A stretch of 64,000 nucleotides of DNA from the NCBI RefSeq assembly GCF_019649055.1, contig NW_026570221.1, positions 3,968,001-4,032,000 on the forward strand. Direction: 5' to 3'. Below the pieces are notes generated by a model. It made no database searches. It had not been told where the DNA came from and saw nothing but the letters and a program-made list of their open reading frames with translations. The stretch comes from Paramacrobiotus metropolitanus (taxonomy: Eukaryota; Tardigrada; Eutardigrada; Parachela; Macrobiotidae). Each line of letters opens with the position of its first letter. Position 1 is the first letter of the stretch. Of this stretch, positions 11,680 to 23,349 are shown in pieces. The position numbers were made by a program, and so were the translations under genes.

Positions 11680-12368
11680 TTAGACTGATATCACGCTATA
11701 CTTCACAAGACCGATTGAATCATTTCGTTCATTTCTAGTGCTCGGATCCTCTCCTGGTGTCTCGTCAACTTCCACTGTACCGTCGGGCCGGGTGCTAACG
11801 CGCCTAACCATTTGGCGGGTCCAAGGTACGGATGGTGCCGGTGTTGTTGTTGCAGTAGTGGTTGCTGTTGTTGTTGCAGCAAAAAACACACAGCGACTTG
11901 GAAATCCCTTGCACCACCCAGATCTCCGATAACGATGCACCTCAAGGTCCTCAGGCTTTTCGTCAATCTCTGCTGTACCGTCGGGCCTTTCGTGAACTCG
12001 CCTAACCATTTTACGAGTCACCGGTACGAAGGTTGCAGGTGATGTTGTCGCAGTAGTGGGCCTAGTTGTCGCATAAAAATCCTCGTGCGAATAGCCTGCG
12101 GGTGGAAATACCGGAGTCTTCGCATCCATCGCGACGGGATCGGATATGGTCCGTGCTGCAGCGTCTTCTGCTTCCTTAATATTTTCTGCAGTTACGTTGG
12201 GAAATTGTGCCGTTTCGACAGCGCACTATAAAAAAAAACGAAAATGTCAAACAGTATTGTTACTAGTAATAGCGTAACGATCTTTTGAAAAAATTCTCAA
12301 GGATAAATCAGTCTTACCATGAATATCATGTTCCCAAAGAGAGCGAAAATGACACTGTATAACAACAT
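11680..12368 (-). CDS. secreted PDG-repeat protein, copy E
   Basis: Join of 12318-12368 and 11680-12225, 198 residues, the longest member. Leader MLLYSVIFALFGNMIFM; CAVETAQFPN; repeat 1 at about 87-110 (TRKMVRRVHERPDGTAEIDE, close to the family consensus); R-Y-R-R at 115-118; a linker with two Cys and a long Thr/Ala run (134-147); repeat 2 at about 152-174 (TRQMVRRVSTRPDGTVEVDE); and a distinctive tail ending YSVISV. The linker is encoded by an expanded GTTGTTGCAGTA-type trinucleotide tract (minus strand CAA/CAG/ACT), the longest in the family. The intron is 92 nt. The frame is intact; I see no function beyond secretion. Confidence 0.85.
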
Positions 12369-12501
12369 GGTGTTGCTCGACGACGGCTAATGCAAGCAGA
12401 GTGCCCACCGCAACGGTTGTTCAGCAGGAAAAAGGCAACGAAATTTTAAGGAAGGCAGTTGTATAGACAAAGATGCATTTCGCAAAGCGCGCTAAAGCCG
12501 A

Positions 12502-12670
12502 TTTTATAGCGGAATCCAGCCAAACTGACAGTTTTGTAGTGTGTACGAGGAAAAAGGAATCGTACTCTGAATCTGATAAACAGAGTTCGCTGGAGAGCGT
12601 AAATGTGCTGATATAGAATTTTCTTGGAGGTACCGGACGTCGTTCGTGACCACTTCAAATGGCAAGTGGT
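12502..12670 (-). promoter_or_regulatory. TATA box and upstream palindrome of copy E
   Basis: TATAAAA on the minus strand at 12508-12502. ACCACTT (12649-12655) and AAGTGGT (12664-12670), 8-nt spacer. Confidence 0.55.
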
Positions 12671-13376
12671 TGCGGCTCTGACACGATTTGTGGAAATACT
12701 AAGTATGCGCGATTGTCTGCAACTGAATATTTGGCGCAAAAGGCATTTTTATTCAAATATAGAAACTTACCCAGCAATAGTATGCTAAGAGACAGCCGCT
12801 CAGCACCATGATTGTGCCTTCCACCGTTATTTCAGATATTATTATCAAAAATTATTTTAGATCGAGCCGACCGTAACAGTAGACTGATCTGTACGGTGGT
12901 AATGTACGAGTAACTTTGGTAGTAACTGAATTAAAAACAAGTGAGATGCAGAAATGAGAGCTTTGACATCCTTGACATTCCGGACGTTTTTACAATAGGG
13001 ATTCGCGTAACCGTCGCCAGAGATAAATTATTCTGCGCGTTGTTCCACGCAAAAAAAAACTTTTCAAAAATGACTTCCCGTGATGATTATTGTTTTTCTA
13101 CGAGTATGCACATGAGAAAAATAGATATTTGCACAGTGTATTAGGTTTTCTTTTGTCCAGATTTTCAAATTCAACAAATTCCGCATAATACTATGCCTAC
13201 AATTTTTTTGCTTTCGAAGAAGTTCGGACACAGCAGAAATGTAGTGGACGAACACGAATAATAAGAGCATTCGCAAAGGGGAAGCAGCGTAGCCGTCTAT
13301 TATTCTCTGAAAATTAGTGAAAGTAACGTGCTTTCTTTCTGACACGCAGAAGTTACATGAACAGTTTCCTATGAAA
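12671..13376. repeat. upstream flank of unit E, left of the inserted transposon
   Basis: Continues the duplicated flank (GGATTCGCGTAACCGTCGCC near 13000; GAAGCAGCGTAGCCG near 13280) up to CTATGAAA. There the host sequence is interrupted by the 13377-17850 element and resumes at 17851 with AAAACGCTTGAGACACTAAT. No gene seen. Confidence 0.65.
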
Positions 13377-14209
13377 CCCAAGTCAAAAAGTCGTACTCGT
13401 ACTTGCTAAGTACACAAAAAAGCTCCGTACTAGTTCGAATGTGGTGTCACGGTTTCCGAACGAAGAAATTGGTACTAGATTAGACCCAAAGGTCTCAACA
13501 AGTTCCAAGTTCGAACCGGAAGTTGCTAAAATCACAGCATTTCTGTTTTTGAAGTACCCGTTAATTAACCACGCAAGTATAAAATAATACTGTCTTGAAG
13601 TAATTGTAGAAAAATGGAACACTTCTCTGCATATCGGATGCTCTAAGTGTAATCTTTTTTTATATTTATGCATTTTGAAAATCTGGCCATGAATAGTGCA
13701 AGGCGGCGCGCTGCGGCTAGGCGGTTCAAATTAATTGTTGGAGAAGAGCACATAAATTAAAGGAAAAGCACTTATATATAGAGAAACTTATGGATTTCAG
13801 AAAAGTTTTTAGGAAATTTGACCATAATTGTCTGTTCGTTTTTCGTCAGCTAGCCCAAAAGCACTACGTATCTTTATAACCAAAAACAAATATAAAACAA
13901 CTAACATGCAAATTTAACACTATTATACAAATGTACAAATTTTAATATACAGGTAATTTTCATATTTGTATTAAGTAATTTGTTGGCTGGATTTATTCTG
14001 GAAAACAGCACTAACTATTAGTTTCCATTTTTTCCGCTATTACAGCAGCTTGAAAACTACGTGCCTGTAGAAAGAACACTGTACAAGTTGAAGTAGCCAT
14101 GTACATAAAAATACTATATAAAATTCACTATACTGTAAAATAGGTAATAGTATAAAAAAGGAATTGCTATAAGATTCACATACGTATTAGTCTTTTACAT
14201 ATTGCGGTA

Positions 14210-14394
14210 GCGTGTCAGAAGCGCGCGCACTCTGCACTTACAGTTAGCAGCGCCACCTGATAATCTCTACAGCACACCGCATATGGGCACCTGACGCAAA
14301 CAAAGCAGCATGTCGCTCCGCTGCGACTTCATAACACGCCGCTTTCAACGGCTTTCTTACAAGTTACAACGTCTTCAACTCTTCATCCTTTTGA
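14210..14394 (+). other. possible captured non-coding leader exon
   Basis: A GC-richer stretch between AT-rich sequences ends in a consensus donor (GA|GTAAGT at 14393-14400), upstream of the exportin-1 exons and on the same strand. It could be the 5' untranslated exon and promoter of the source gene, captured with the rest. No ORF is conserved in it. Confidence 0.25.
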
Positions 14395-14751
14395 GTAAGT
14401 ACAATAAATGAGTTTGATTTTGTGAGGTATATTTTGTGAAGCGTATAATATTAGAAATCGCCTCAGACTTATCGTGATTTCCTAGTGTGATTTTTAACGG
14501 CGTCATTTTAAACTTGTCAGTAAACTGCATTTTGAGCTCATGATTGTAGACTTCGTGTAGTGTAGTCAGACTGCAGACACTGTTTTTGACGACAATAGAA
14601 CAAGGGTGAGCGACGGCCAGCCTGGGATGGCTGCATCAGCCTCGTGTCATTTGGAGGCCAGCAAGCTTCTCTAGTTCTCCCAGCGACTAGACATTGCGCT
14701 GCTTTACATATGTGGTGATTGTTGTCATATTGTTGTGCTGCACCAAGTATG

Positions 14752-17484
14752 AGCAGTCAGAGGCGCAGGTACTGATGGAGCTGAAGGAGCATCTCGAAGC
14801 GTGGACGCGTGCCCACGCTATGCTGGAATACTTGCAGAACCCCGAGACCAAGTAATGTGCCCTGCAGAACCGCTATTCCTCAAGAACGTCATCAGCATCA
14901 CGTGGAAGGAGCTGCCAGGGCCCCAGTGTGAAGGTGAGATTTTTTCTCGTGTTCCAGCTAATTTTAATGTTGATCACTTGGAGTTTGTATTAAAAATTGT
15001 TTCTCAAGTTTTCTCAGTTTCTAAATTTTCCACACATATTTAAGAATATTGTTTTGGATTATTTTTTCTCCTTCAATTTGCTCCACGGCAGTCTTCAGTT
15101 TATTGTAAATTTTTGCCATCGCCATCGGAATTCGAAGAAATAAAAAGGGCATAAATGGAAGCAGGAAGCTGAACGCGTCTTTATATAAGTTATTTTCGTA
15201 AGAATTTCCCATTTCCGTTTCCGTTAATTTTCTTCCACGCCAATCTTCAGTTGCATATTAGAAATATTTTAATCTAAATATTAATATGAAGTATGTGTTA
15301 GAATTTCTAAAGAAGCAAAAATGTAGAAACCGGCTGCCGGATTATTTATGGAAGAGCAAAATCATTCAAATTCTAAAATATTGTGATAAATATATTGAAA
15401 TAAATACAGTGTAATAAACGCATTGAAAAACGAACGAGAAAGCATCGATGAAATCAGTGAGAAATAAATTAATATGATCAAATTATTATCAGATATCTTC
15501 GTCAAATTGTTTGTTTAATGTGTGGTTTTAATGGGGTGTATAGCGAGGAGATCTTTGACTTCTCCTCGGAGAGCATGTCGCATTCCTTAACGAAACGCCT
15601 GACGGACTCGATGCGCATCAGTTCCAGCCGGCCTTCCCGTTGTGTCTCTTCGTCCTGGACAACATCAACAAAACCTCTCTGCTGGTGACGGCCACGCTGC
15701 TCTTTCCCAGCTGGATCTCTGCTACGTCTTCGCGACCAAGCTGGTGCCCAGTCTGATCCAGAAGGTGCCGGTTTCTTGCTTTTTTCTTAATCATTTTCTT
15801 ATCGGTTCGATTTTGCAGTGTCTCATCCTGCCCATGTTCATCAACGTCACACTTAAGTGCTTGACGGAGATCGCCGGCATCTTCGTCTCTCAGCATCGCT
15901 GTGCGAGGCGCCTTCAAGGACATGTTCTGCGGGACGATGGAGCATTTTAACGAGGTGATACCGCTGAATTCATTTATTTCGTTTGCTTTTTCCTTATTTT
16001 TTAGTTCATTTATTTTTTTATTCCATTTGTTTGCTAGGTTGTTTCTGATTTTCTGTGTAAATCAGTTGGCTGCATGACATTTCTGAAATAATGAAGGTGG
16101 TCAACTGAGTTATTTCGTATTTTATTTAATTTTTCGTTTTTCTAGTTTATTTTCTTTGTGAGATTTTTTTATTCATATTCTGTCATTTTTCACTTTTTAA
16201 ATTTATTCCTTTTGCAGGTGAATTATTACTGTGTACACGTTACTTTTAAAATTTTAAATTTGTTTTTATAAGGAACGATATTTTTATAATCATGCCAAAT
16301 TTATATTATACTAGTGGATTTCGTAGTGCACAGGCACGATGACTTTCATTTAGCGTGGATATTTTACTTTCGTTGTGTGAATTTAGCTTCTTCCGATCGT
16401 TCCATAATTTTTACCAGCTTTCGGATCTTGTTCTTGCACTTTTTCCATATTTCGTAGTCTTCTCATTTGCTGTGGATATAGTTAGCTTATACATTTTCGG
16501 TTTTGTTTTTTGAAATTTTTTTCTCGCACGGTTTTTATTTATGATTTTCAACAATAATTGTTTTGTTTAGTTCAAACAAATAATTGTGGTTCCAGCCATT
16601 TCTTGTAATCGAATTTTTATGTAGACACTTGCTGGTTGAGTGTTTGTGTAATTGACAATTTTAGTTAATTTTCTTTATTTTTTGGTGAATTAATTGCGGC
16701 ATTGTGAATGGGAATGGTTTAGATCCTGCCGCTTGAGACAGACATCCGCGCAGCCTATCGGCAAGGGTACGGACGACGAGCCGAAGTTCATCCAGAACCT
16801 GGCGATGTTCCTGGCAGCCTGCAGCAAGGTGCACGGCCAGCTGATCCAGAAGACGGCGGAACTCAGCCCGCAGCTGCTGGAGACGCTGCGTTGCATGCCG
16901 CTCATCTCGATGGGATGGTGGAGGAGATCGAGATTTCAACATCTGGCTGGAGTTTTGGAACATGTTGGCCTCCGAGCTCTAACGGGAGCTCCCTCCCGGC
17001 CGCCCCCAGCTGGCCGCCGGCGCCATCTTCCTGCCCTTGCAGGTGAAGAGCGGCGGCCTGGAATCTCAGGCGCAGCACGCCCGCCGCAAGTTCTTCGAAG
17101 TGGTGCTCTCGCAGGTCAGGCGTTGAATTTTTTATGTGGAAATTACGGGTGTTGTTGAATGGATACTCGTATCCTAAAAATTATTTATAAGTATTTTTCG
17201 AATATTTACACGCACTGGTTGGACTGTAATGAATATTTTCTGTAATATTTTGTGTAAGAATCGATATTGTTCCCTTACTTCGCCAGTTCGCAGCATTGTT
17301 TCCGTTTTCTATTTGAAATTTTTAATGGTATCACACGTTGTGAAGGTTTCTGTAATAATGGTGTGCCTGCAGTGAATCTAACGCATCTGGACCCCGTAGA
17401 CACGGAGCGCATCTTTGTGGAGAAGGCGAGAAGCTACACTTGCCGGCTACAGATGAACGGCGTGGAGTGGTCGTGGAAGCATGA
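14752..17484 (+). pseudogene. XPO1: exportin-1 (CRM1) fragment, decayed, introns retained
   Basis: At least five exon pieces match the N-terminal half of the nuclear export receptor, in order. 14752-14933: VLMELKEHLEAWTRA then, after a frameshift and stop, ITWKELPGPQCEG. 15544-15764: EEIFDFSSESM..LTDSM, then FVLDNINKTSLLV, then FATKLVPSLIQK, in shifting frames. 15819-15954: MFINVTLKCLTEIAG. 16723-17114: KFIQNLAMFLAACSKVHGQL and, in another frame, EEIEIFNIWLEFWNMLASEL. 17373-17484: VNLTHLDPVDTERIFVEKA to NGVEWSWK. Introns keep GT/AG ends, so this is a genomic copy, not a processed one. Several frameshifts and stops, missing exons and an abrupt end after WSWK make it non-functional. Exons are markedly GC-richer than their introns. 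Confidence 0.85.
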
Positions 17485-17850
17485 TTTTTTCGGATATTTT
17501 GCATTTCCTTGTTGTAATTTAGTATTTTATTGCATAATTATGGGTGCAGTTATGTTCTGTTACCCATAACTATTTCGCTGATGCTACCATTGCTCTGTTT
17601 TTTATGTGTTCCATTGTTATGCTTTCCTGGTTGAGGATGTTCGATGCACTGCCGCTTAAATGTTCGGAAAAGTTGCTAACAATACCTAGTTTTGTTCCTC
17701 ATTTTGTTCGTGAGAACACCCAAAAAAGTGATCGAAACGGTACGGAAAACACTCCCAATTTAGTAACTACACGAGGTGCAGACTGGAAGTTCCAAGTACC
17801 AATCAGGTCTTTAAAACAGTGTCGAAACCGGTACGACTTTTTGACTTGGG

Positions 17851-18300
17851 AAAACGCTTGAGACACTAATTTGCTAACTGAAATCCGTGATTTTTACTTG
17901 CTTATTTTGCAAACATAATAATCACAGCGGTAGATTGTTGACGGTACTACAATCTTATTACTGTATAATGCATTAGTAAACGGGAAGTGCCTGAAATTTT
18001 GTAAAACACTTTTCGGTTATCAATAATGCTTTGACGGCTGTTAAACTGGATTAGAAAACGCGAGTTTTTTTCTTTCTGAAAGCAGTGCCTAATAGACACT
18101 GCAGTGACGCCGGGCGTCAATTCCTATGGGTTTTTCACAATACGAGGAGTAACGTAATTTCAGTCATGGAGAAACTAGGCGGACTTTAAATCTCTGTTGA
18201 TCGAAAAAACCGCAAGTTTCCCGCTTTCATAAATAACAGGCAGCGCACAGTACAAAGGGCGTTCCAACAGTAACTTACCCTCTTTTGTCCTCATGTCATT
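17851..18300. repeat. upstream flank of unit E, resumed right of the transposon
   Basis: Aligns by eye with 6605-6990 and 31035-31400 (ACTAATTTGCTAACTGAAATCC, the TAGATTGTTGACG block, and a final CACAATA..G.AGTAACG block). Confidence 0.65.
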
Positions 18301-18984
18301 TGAAGGAATATGAAACTCAATTTATTTTAGTTACATACTTATTTCTTGAGCTGTTATAAAAAACAGAAATAAGAAGGTGCAATGGAGAACTACAGAAACG
18401 AAAAATTATTTAGCTTATGCTGCTTTTGGCACCCTAATCATGGTCATTTTTCAAAATTCGTTTGTCATTTCTTTCCTTCCGAACGTTTCCAAGAGTGCTT
18501 TTTAATAGTAAACGATTATGGTGTCCTTACTAATATAAGTTCCCAAACCGCTTTGAAAAGTTTACAAATAAAATACGAATTAGTTTCCGTTCGAGATGTA
18601 ATTTTTTTCAAATTTCAGCTTGCTGAAATATCGTATTTAAAGAATCTTTCCTCAATAAAACATGCATCGTTTGCCCATCACGGCACACTATAGACATAAA
18701 TTAATTTCGAATCAGATGAAAAAGCACAATTTTTTCCTTTTTTTGGCATTTTATTCGTCAGCAAACTTCCAAGTTTTCTGCTTTCGGCATTTGGTCCCGA
18801 ATAGGTTGCATTTTTTTCCAATAGTGTTAAGAACTGGACCTTTCAGTTATATTGATTGAAGTTGCAAGAGAATAGAATTCCGAACATGATGACATTTTTC
18901 GCATTTTAAAATACAGTATGAGGAGAGTCATGCCTCTTACAGATTCAGCAGAGGTACGTGATGGGCGGTCGATTTGCACGAGAT

Positions 18985-19150
18985 GCGGTCTTATTTGGTT
19001 TTCTTCCAGGTTGAGCACAAACGATCATGGATACATGAGCACTCAACCATAGAAATGGATATAGAGTACTAGTACTCGCCATCGCTCCCACTGGTAATTG
19101 TGGACATTGGAATATTTGCACAGATGTTTCCAGGCAAGCGGAAGGGCCAG
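18985..19150. repeat. dispersed repeat block R1, copy 1
   Basis: TTCCAGGTTGAGC, GGATACATGAGCACTCAA and GATATTTGCAC-like segments occur in the same order at 31775-31920, with the three-copy block R2 downstream in both places. A segment of about 0.8-1.1 kb was therefore duplicated. Confidence 0.6.
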
Positions 19151-19479
19151 ATATTTTCCATTGAGTGTTATCATTGCAGCAGTAGTTTAACATTCTGTCA
19201 TCGTTACGTTTCCATCGAGCCGCATGATGACAACTCAGAGATCATAAAGTTTGCAAAAAGTTTGTGCGATGCCGTGCGACGATGCAGTAAATTTTGTGCG
19301 ATGCCGTGCACTACTCGTACGTACTATCTGAACCGTATTTAGATGTTGGACATCACCTGTCTTATTCCTCTTCGATTGGGTTCACCAGCGTTGCGCTTCC
19401 CGGATAAACTGTTCTAAACTACCTATAGCTAAGGATGGTTGATTCGGGAAACGCAACACTGGCAAAACTAATTAAGTAA

Positions 19480-19770
19480 TTGGTTACATACATAATCACT
19501 TATATCTTTGTCGCACGATTGCCAAGCAGGTATTGTAATTGCACCCACGGTGATTTCGCCGTTACACTGCTTGCGATCACACAGTCATCTTGCTGGTGTA
19601 ATTTATTCGAGCAGATCGATCGCTTGAACAAACAGAAAAGCCAGAAATGCCATCCGGCAGTGTGAGACTGCGAGCCTCTTTGATTGAGCGGTGCGCAATG
19701 GTTCACTGTTGGATGACAGTTTTGGAACCCGAGGATTGCAGCTTCAGCGACAAGGTAAAGTACTAGCAAA
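19480..19770. repeat. dispersed repeat block R2, copy 1 of 3
   Basis: Shares GCAGATCGATCGCTTGAACA, then AAATGCCATCCG.CA, with copies at 24800-25060 and 32680-32905. Frames on either strand are not conserved among the three copies, so it is not supported as coding. Confidence 0.6.
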
Positions 19771-20832
19771 TTCTGATATCAATGCTCGGGCGTCACAACG
19801 TGCTAATGTGTTACTTAGTTAATTTTATGCATTGTCGGCAAATTCAGGCCATCAGATGCTTGTTAATGCTTATAATGTGCTTCGCTATGATACGATTTTA
19901 ATGCATTACTTTGCCCTGGTAAATTTAGAAATAATTTTATGAGGTTTTATTTAGCTTTTTTCAGCCTCTATTTCAACATGGCTCTAAGGACGACCATTTC
20001 CTTTTTTTCCGCAGCGAAATCGTCCCATAATCGTGATTAAGTATTACATAGATGCGTCATTTAACTGGCAAATAGACACCAAAATAACAACAATTACAAG
20101 CGCCGGACTTAGCGAATGACAGGCAAAATTTCAACTTTAAAAAAGTCAGTCTTCGTTTTACGTTAATTACGTTAGCACTATTAACTATTAAGTGTTATTA
20201 TATTGTGTGCTATAGTGTTACCAATGTAATTTTTAATACCGGCATTATCTGTAGACTGTATATGAGTACATTATGGTCATATGGTGTATTAGGCAAAGGC
20301 GTAACCTCAAGCTAAGTACACTACATAAAATCTACTCGTACCGGATATAATGTGCGGTAGATTTTGAACATTAACAGGTCTGGAAATGAACATTGACAGG
20401 TCTGGAAATTGACGGCACATTATTCCATCGACAAGCACAGTATATACTATACGGTATTTTGTGATTGTCTTCCTGCGCCACCGGCTTCCATTACAGATCC
20501 TGAATTTGGCTGTCAGTTGTTCAGTTTATCCTCAGAGAGCTATAGTTAGACAAACCTATACGGAACACTGCTACTGCAGTTAAAAGTTGTAATCTGAGCG
20601 CAACAAAACCTTTTTTTTCAATTGCTGACAGAGATAATATTGCGTAGAAAGATATACATTGTACGCATTACACTACCGTGGTACTTGTTACATAATTCCG
20701 TAAACAAAGTAATCGTTACAAGAATAACCAAAGACACAAGACAAACACACCGCTTTCATCCGGTTCGCGTAAATACTTCACTGCACACTATAGTGCGCAA
20801 AGTTATTCTCAAATAATAGGAACAACACAATA

Positions 20833-21877
20833 CTCGTAGAGACCTTCAAGTGGCCACCTATGTTAAGTCAATGGGCGACATACCTTCAAGTGGCCAGGCA
20901 TCAGTTATTTGGCCCCAGAATCGATTTTCTTCCCGTTTTTTGGTACAGTATGTTCAGCTCAACTTGCTCTTTACAGAGTACTTGAAAATTTCCAAATCGG
21001 TTGAACCGTTTTTTAGTTATTTACGTTGTAAAAAACCAGTGACGAAACGCTTAAGCCACGCCACGAGAGCTACAACACTACGCCAGCTTATTTCACTTAT
21101 CAACCACACATGTGCGGGTGCAGCAAGCGCACGCTTTATATGAGCGGATATGAGCACAGAGGCAACCGGGATCAAACTAAATCTTAAAAAAGTCATTAAA
21201 ATTTACAAAAAAACAGAAATCAAAACAATAGAAATCGCAGATTAGTGAGCATGCGATAAATCAGGTTAGTGGAAATAAAAATTTATAGGATAATTAAGTA
21301 TACGAGTACTTCTACCGGTTAGCAGGGATCGGTGAACTGATTTGTGGAAAACGACGAGTACAAGTATGGAAAGGGTTTTTAATCATTGTTGTCGTACTGC
21401 TAACCGGTGTCTATTAACCTGTGAATATTTATTTTCACTAACCTGTGATTTTTCACATGCTCCCTAAGTTGTGATTTTTATTGATTTGATTTCTGTTTTT
21501 TTTGAAAACTTTAATGACTTTTTTAAGACTTAGTTTGATGCCGGTTGCCTCTGTGCTCATGTCCGCTCATATAAAGCGTGCGCTTGCTGCACCCGCACAT
21601 GTGTGGTTGATAAGTGAAATAAGCTGGCGTAGTGTTGTAGCTCTCGTGGCGTGGCTTAAGCGTTTCGTCACTGGTTTTTTACAACGTAAATAACTAAAAA
21701 ACGGTTCAACCGATTTGGAAATTTTCAAGTACTCTGTAAAGAGCAAGTTGAGCTGAACATGCTGTACCAAAAAACGGGAAGAAAATCGGTTCTGGGGCCA
21801 AATAACTGATGCCTGGCCACTTGAAGGTATGTCGCCCATTGACTTAACATAGGTGGCCACTTGAAGGTCTCTACGAG
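20833..21877. mobile_element. 1.05-kb near-perfect palindromic element (long-TIR MITE)
   Basis: Left arm 20833 to about 21335 and right arm about 21395-21877 are inverse complements with a loop of about 60 bp. The outer 320 bp differ at only two or three positions; the inner arms are more diverged. Ends are CTCGTAGAGACC...GGTCTCTACGAG, flanked by TA on both sides (Tc1/mariner-type TA duplication). Each arm begins with two direct copies of ACCTTCAAGTGGCCA about 42 bp apart, resembling paired transposase-binding sites. A roughly 97-codon open frame runs inward in each arm (GTG start, identical except one residue), but it looks like a by-product of the repeat. RNA across it would fold into a long hairpin. 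Confidence 0.8.
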
Positions 21878-21956
21878 TAGGAAGAGAATGTACTGGAAAG
21901 GGGGAAGGCTTGCTCCACTAGAAAAAATATAATTGCCGCTTTCGGTTGTGACACCC

Positions 21957-22972
21957 CTACCGAACACCGTGACAGTTCCATGTTTTGACGCAGTTTGTCT
22001 CCGGAAGAGGAGATGCAGTGATAGTTATGGTGTAGCATGGTGAGCTCGCGGATGCCACTTCCAAGATCTCTTGGCTCCGCAGTGTTATGCACGTAGACAG
22101 AACGAAGCTTCCAAACGTTCCGATAACGTAATCTTGCTCCGACGGACTCGCATCAATTTGGATGACCGTTTCCGACACACAGATTGTGGAATATCGTGCA
22201 GTCCTCACCGTGATCGTTGTGGTCAGACAGGGCGCTGCAGGACACGGCGAGCTAGGCGAACAGGAGGCTTGGGGAAACTGGGTGCCGTGTCCCCTCGAAC
22301 ATGTCCGGATGGTTTCCGTGAGAACGGAGGTGGTGACGCGGCACACGGACTGCACTGTCGCTCGGCTGGGACTGATGCCCTCATGTTGACCTTTCCAGCC
22401 GACTGGACCGTAGCCGGCGCCCGGGTTTTCATCGTACGGCAGAATGTTGGGGACCTTCTGTGGAATCTTTGGTAGATTCCAGAGAAACTGGCTGTTCTGG
22501 TTGTAAGTGGGCGCGGGGCGAGCGCCGCCCAAATGCAGACTCGGTTGGATATAGTACGCATCCGTGTCGCCGCGGTATGCCTCTACCATCACCATACCCT
22601 AAAAAAGAATTACTATTATTGTCTAATTTACGCTCAAATTAAACCACCATTACCTGAACCTATAAGTACACATTACGGTTATAATTATATTATTTTAGAA
22701 ATCAAATAAATTGGTAAAGTATGCGATTAACTGGTCATCATGAACTACTGTACGTGATTAATTCTGGTTTACTTCACCGGTAAAAGAAAAAACCTGCGGA
22801 AATACACCATACTTGTGAGACGAGTGTTCTTGCGCTCGGGACCAATTTATTTCGCGTTATAGTGCTTCTTGCGGTTTCCTAGCATAAGCGAAGCCTGCGT
22901 TGGCCAGTTGACGCAAATTCTTACCAGCAGTGCTAAAAGACAGGCAATTCCAAGGCGTCCAGCGAAATCCAT
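21957..22972 (-). CDS. Cys-rich secreted protein, unrecognised
   Basis: Two exons: 22925-22972 (48 nt, MDFAGRLGIACLLALL) and 21957-22598, joined by a 326-nt phase-0 intron (donor GTAAGA, acceptor TTTTTTAG). The 229-residue product has a clear signal peptide, probably cut after VMVEA and before YRG at about residue 23. The first half is Pro/Tyr/Asn-rich (YYIQPSLHLGG, LPYDENPGAGYGP). The second half has ten Cys in a Thr/Ser-rich, beta-looking context (TTTITVRTARYSTICVSE; FGSFVLSTCITL; ETNCVKTWNCHG), which suggests five disulphides in an extracellular domain. No family recognised. It lies just beside the 20833-21877 palindrome, which occupies its 3' flank. The frame is intact. Confidence 0.75.
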
Positions 22973-23349
22973 GGCGAGTTACGTGGTACTGTAAAACTAC
23001 TAGGTGCGTTTCGATTTATTCCGTCAAAAGAAAATATGCCGCAGTTCACACTGATACGGTAATTAACTGTGATTACCAGCGGTGCATGCTTTGTACAGTT
23101 GTACCATTCGGAAGAATCGTGGCGCTCGTAATAAAAGCGTACTCGTACCAAAGGATCTTGTACCAAAGGATCTTGTACCGCTGACCACCTTAGAGAGACA
23201 GTTGGCATCGGCATTTCATCCTATTTCTGCACGTTCAAAGCAGTTTTTGCGTGACCGATGGACAAACAAGATAAGCGTCAGCTGCCGAATGGGAACGCCG
23301 TGCGCCCGCTCAACCCATCGAACAGTGTTTTGAAACCGGCTGGCGTATC

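Larger units (their letters stand above)
13377..17850. mobile_element. TIR DNA transposon (Pack-type) carrying exportin-1 exons
   Basis: The 20-bp sequence CCCAAGTCAAAAAGTCGTAC stands at 13377 and its exact inverse complement ends at 17850. The outside sequences join perfectly into the duplicated host flank (CTATGAAA + AAAACGCTTGAG, compare GAAAACGCTTGAAACAC at about 6605), so the boundaries are known from empty-site paralogues. An AAA target duplication fits. The 4,474-bp interior has no transposase I can recognise; instead it holds several exons and introns of exportin-1. That is the layout of a non-autonomous element that captured a host gene fragment. The 3-bp duplication would fit PIF/Harbinger or CACTA-like families, but the TIR alone does not assign one. 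Confidence 0.7.
18301..20832. other. gene-poor stretch with two dispersed repeat blocks
   Basis: AT-rich. A 103-codon frame at 18382-18693 has an ATG in fair context but no recognisable features, and I do not call it. The block at 18985-19150 recurs at 31775-31920, and 19480-19770 recurs at 24800 and 32680. 19800-20830 shows nothing beyond a short tandem GACAGGTCTGGAAAT...GACAGGTCTGGAAAT near 20376-20410. Confidence 0.5.

Noticed and set aside
18382-18693. 103-codon ATG frame
   Set aside because: AT-rich sequence, no domain, no repeat conservation and no splice or promoter context.
20850-21143. 97-codon frame in each arm of the palindrome as a real gene
   Set aside because: GTG start, located wholly in terminal repeats, no homology; identity between arms follows from the palindrome.
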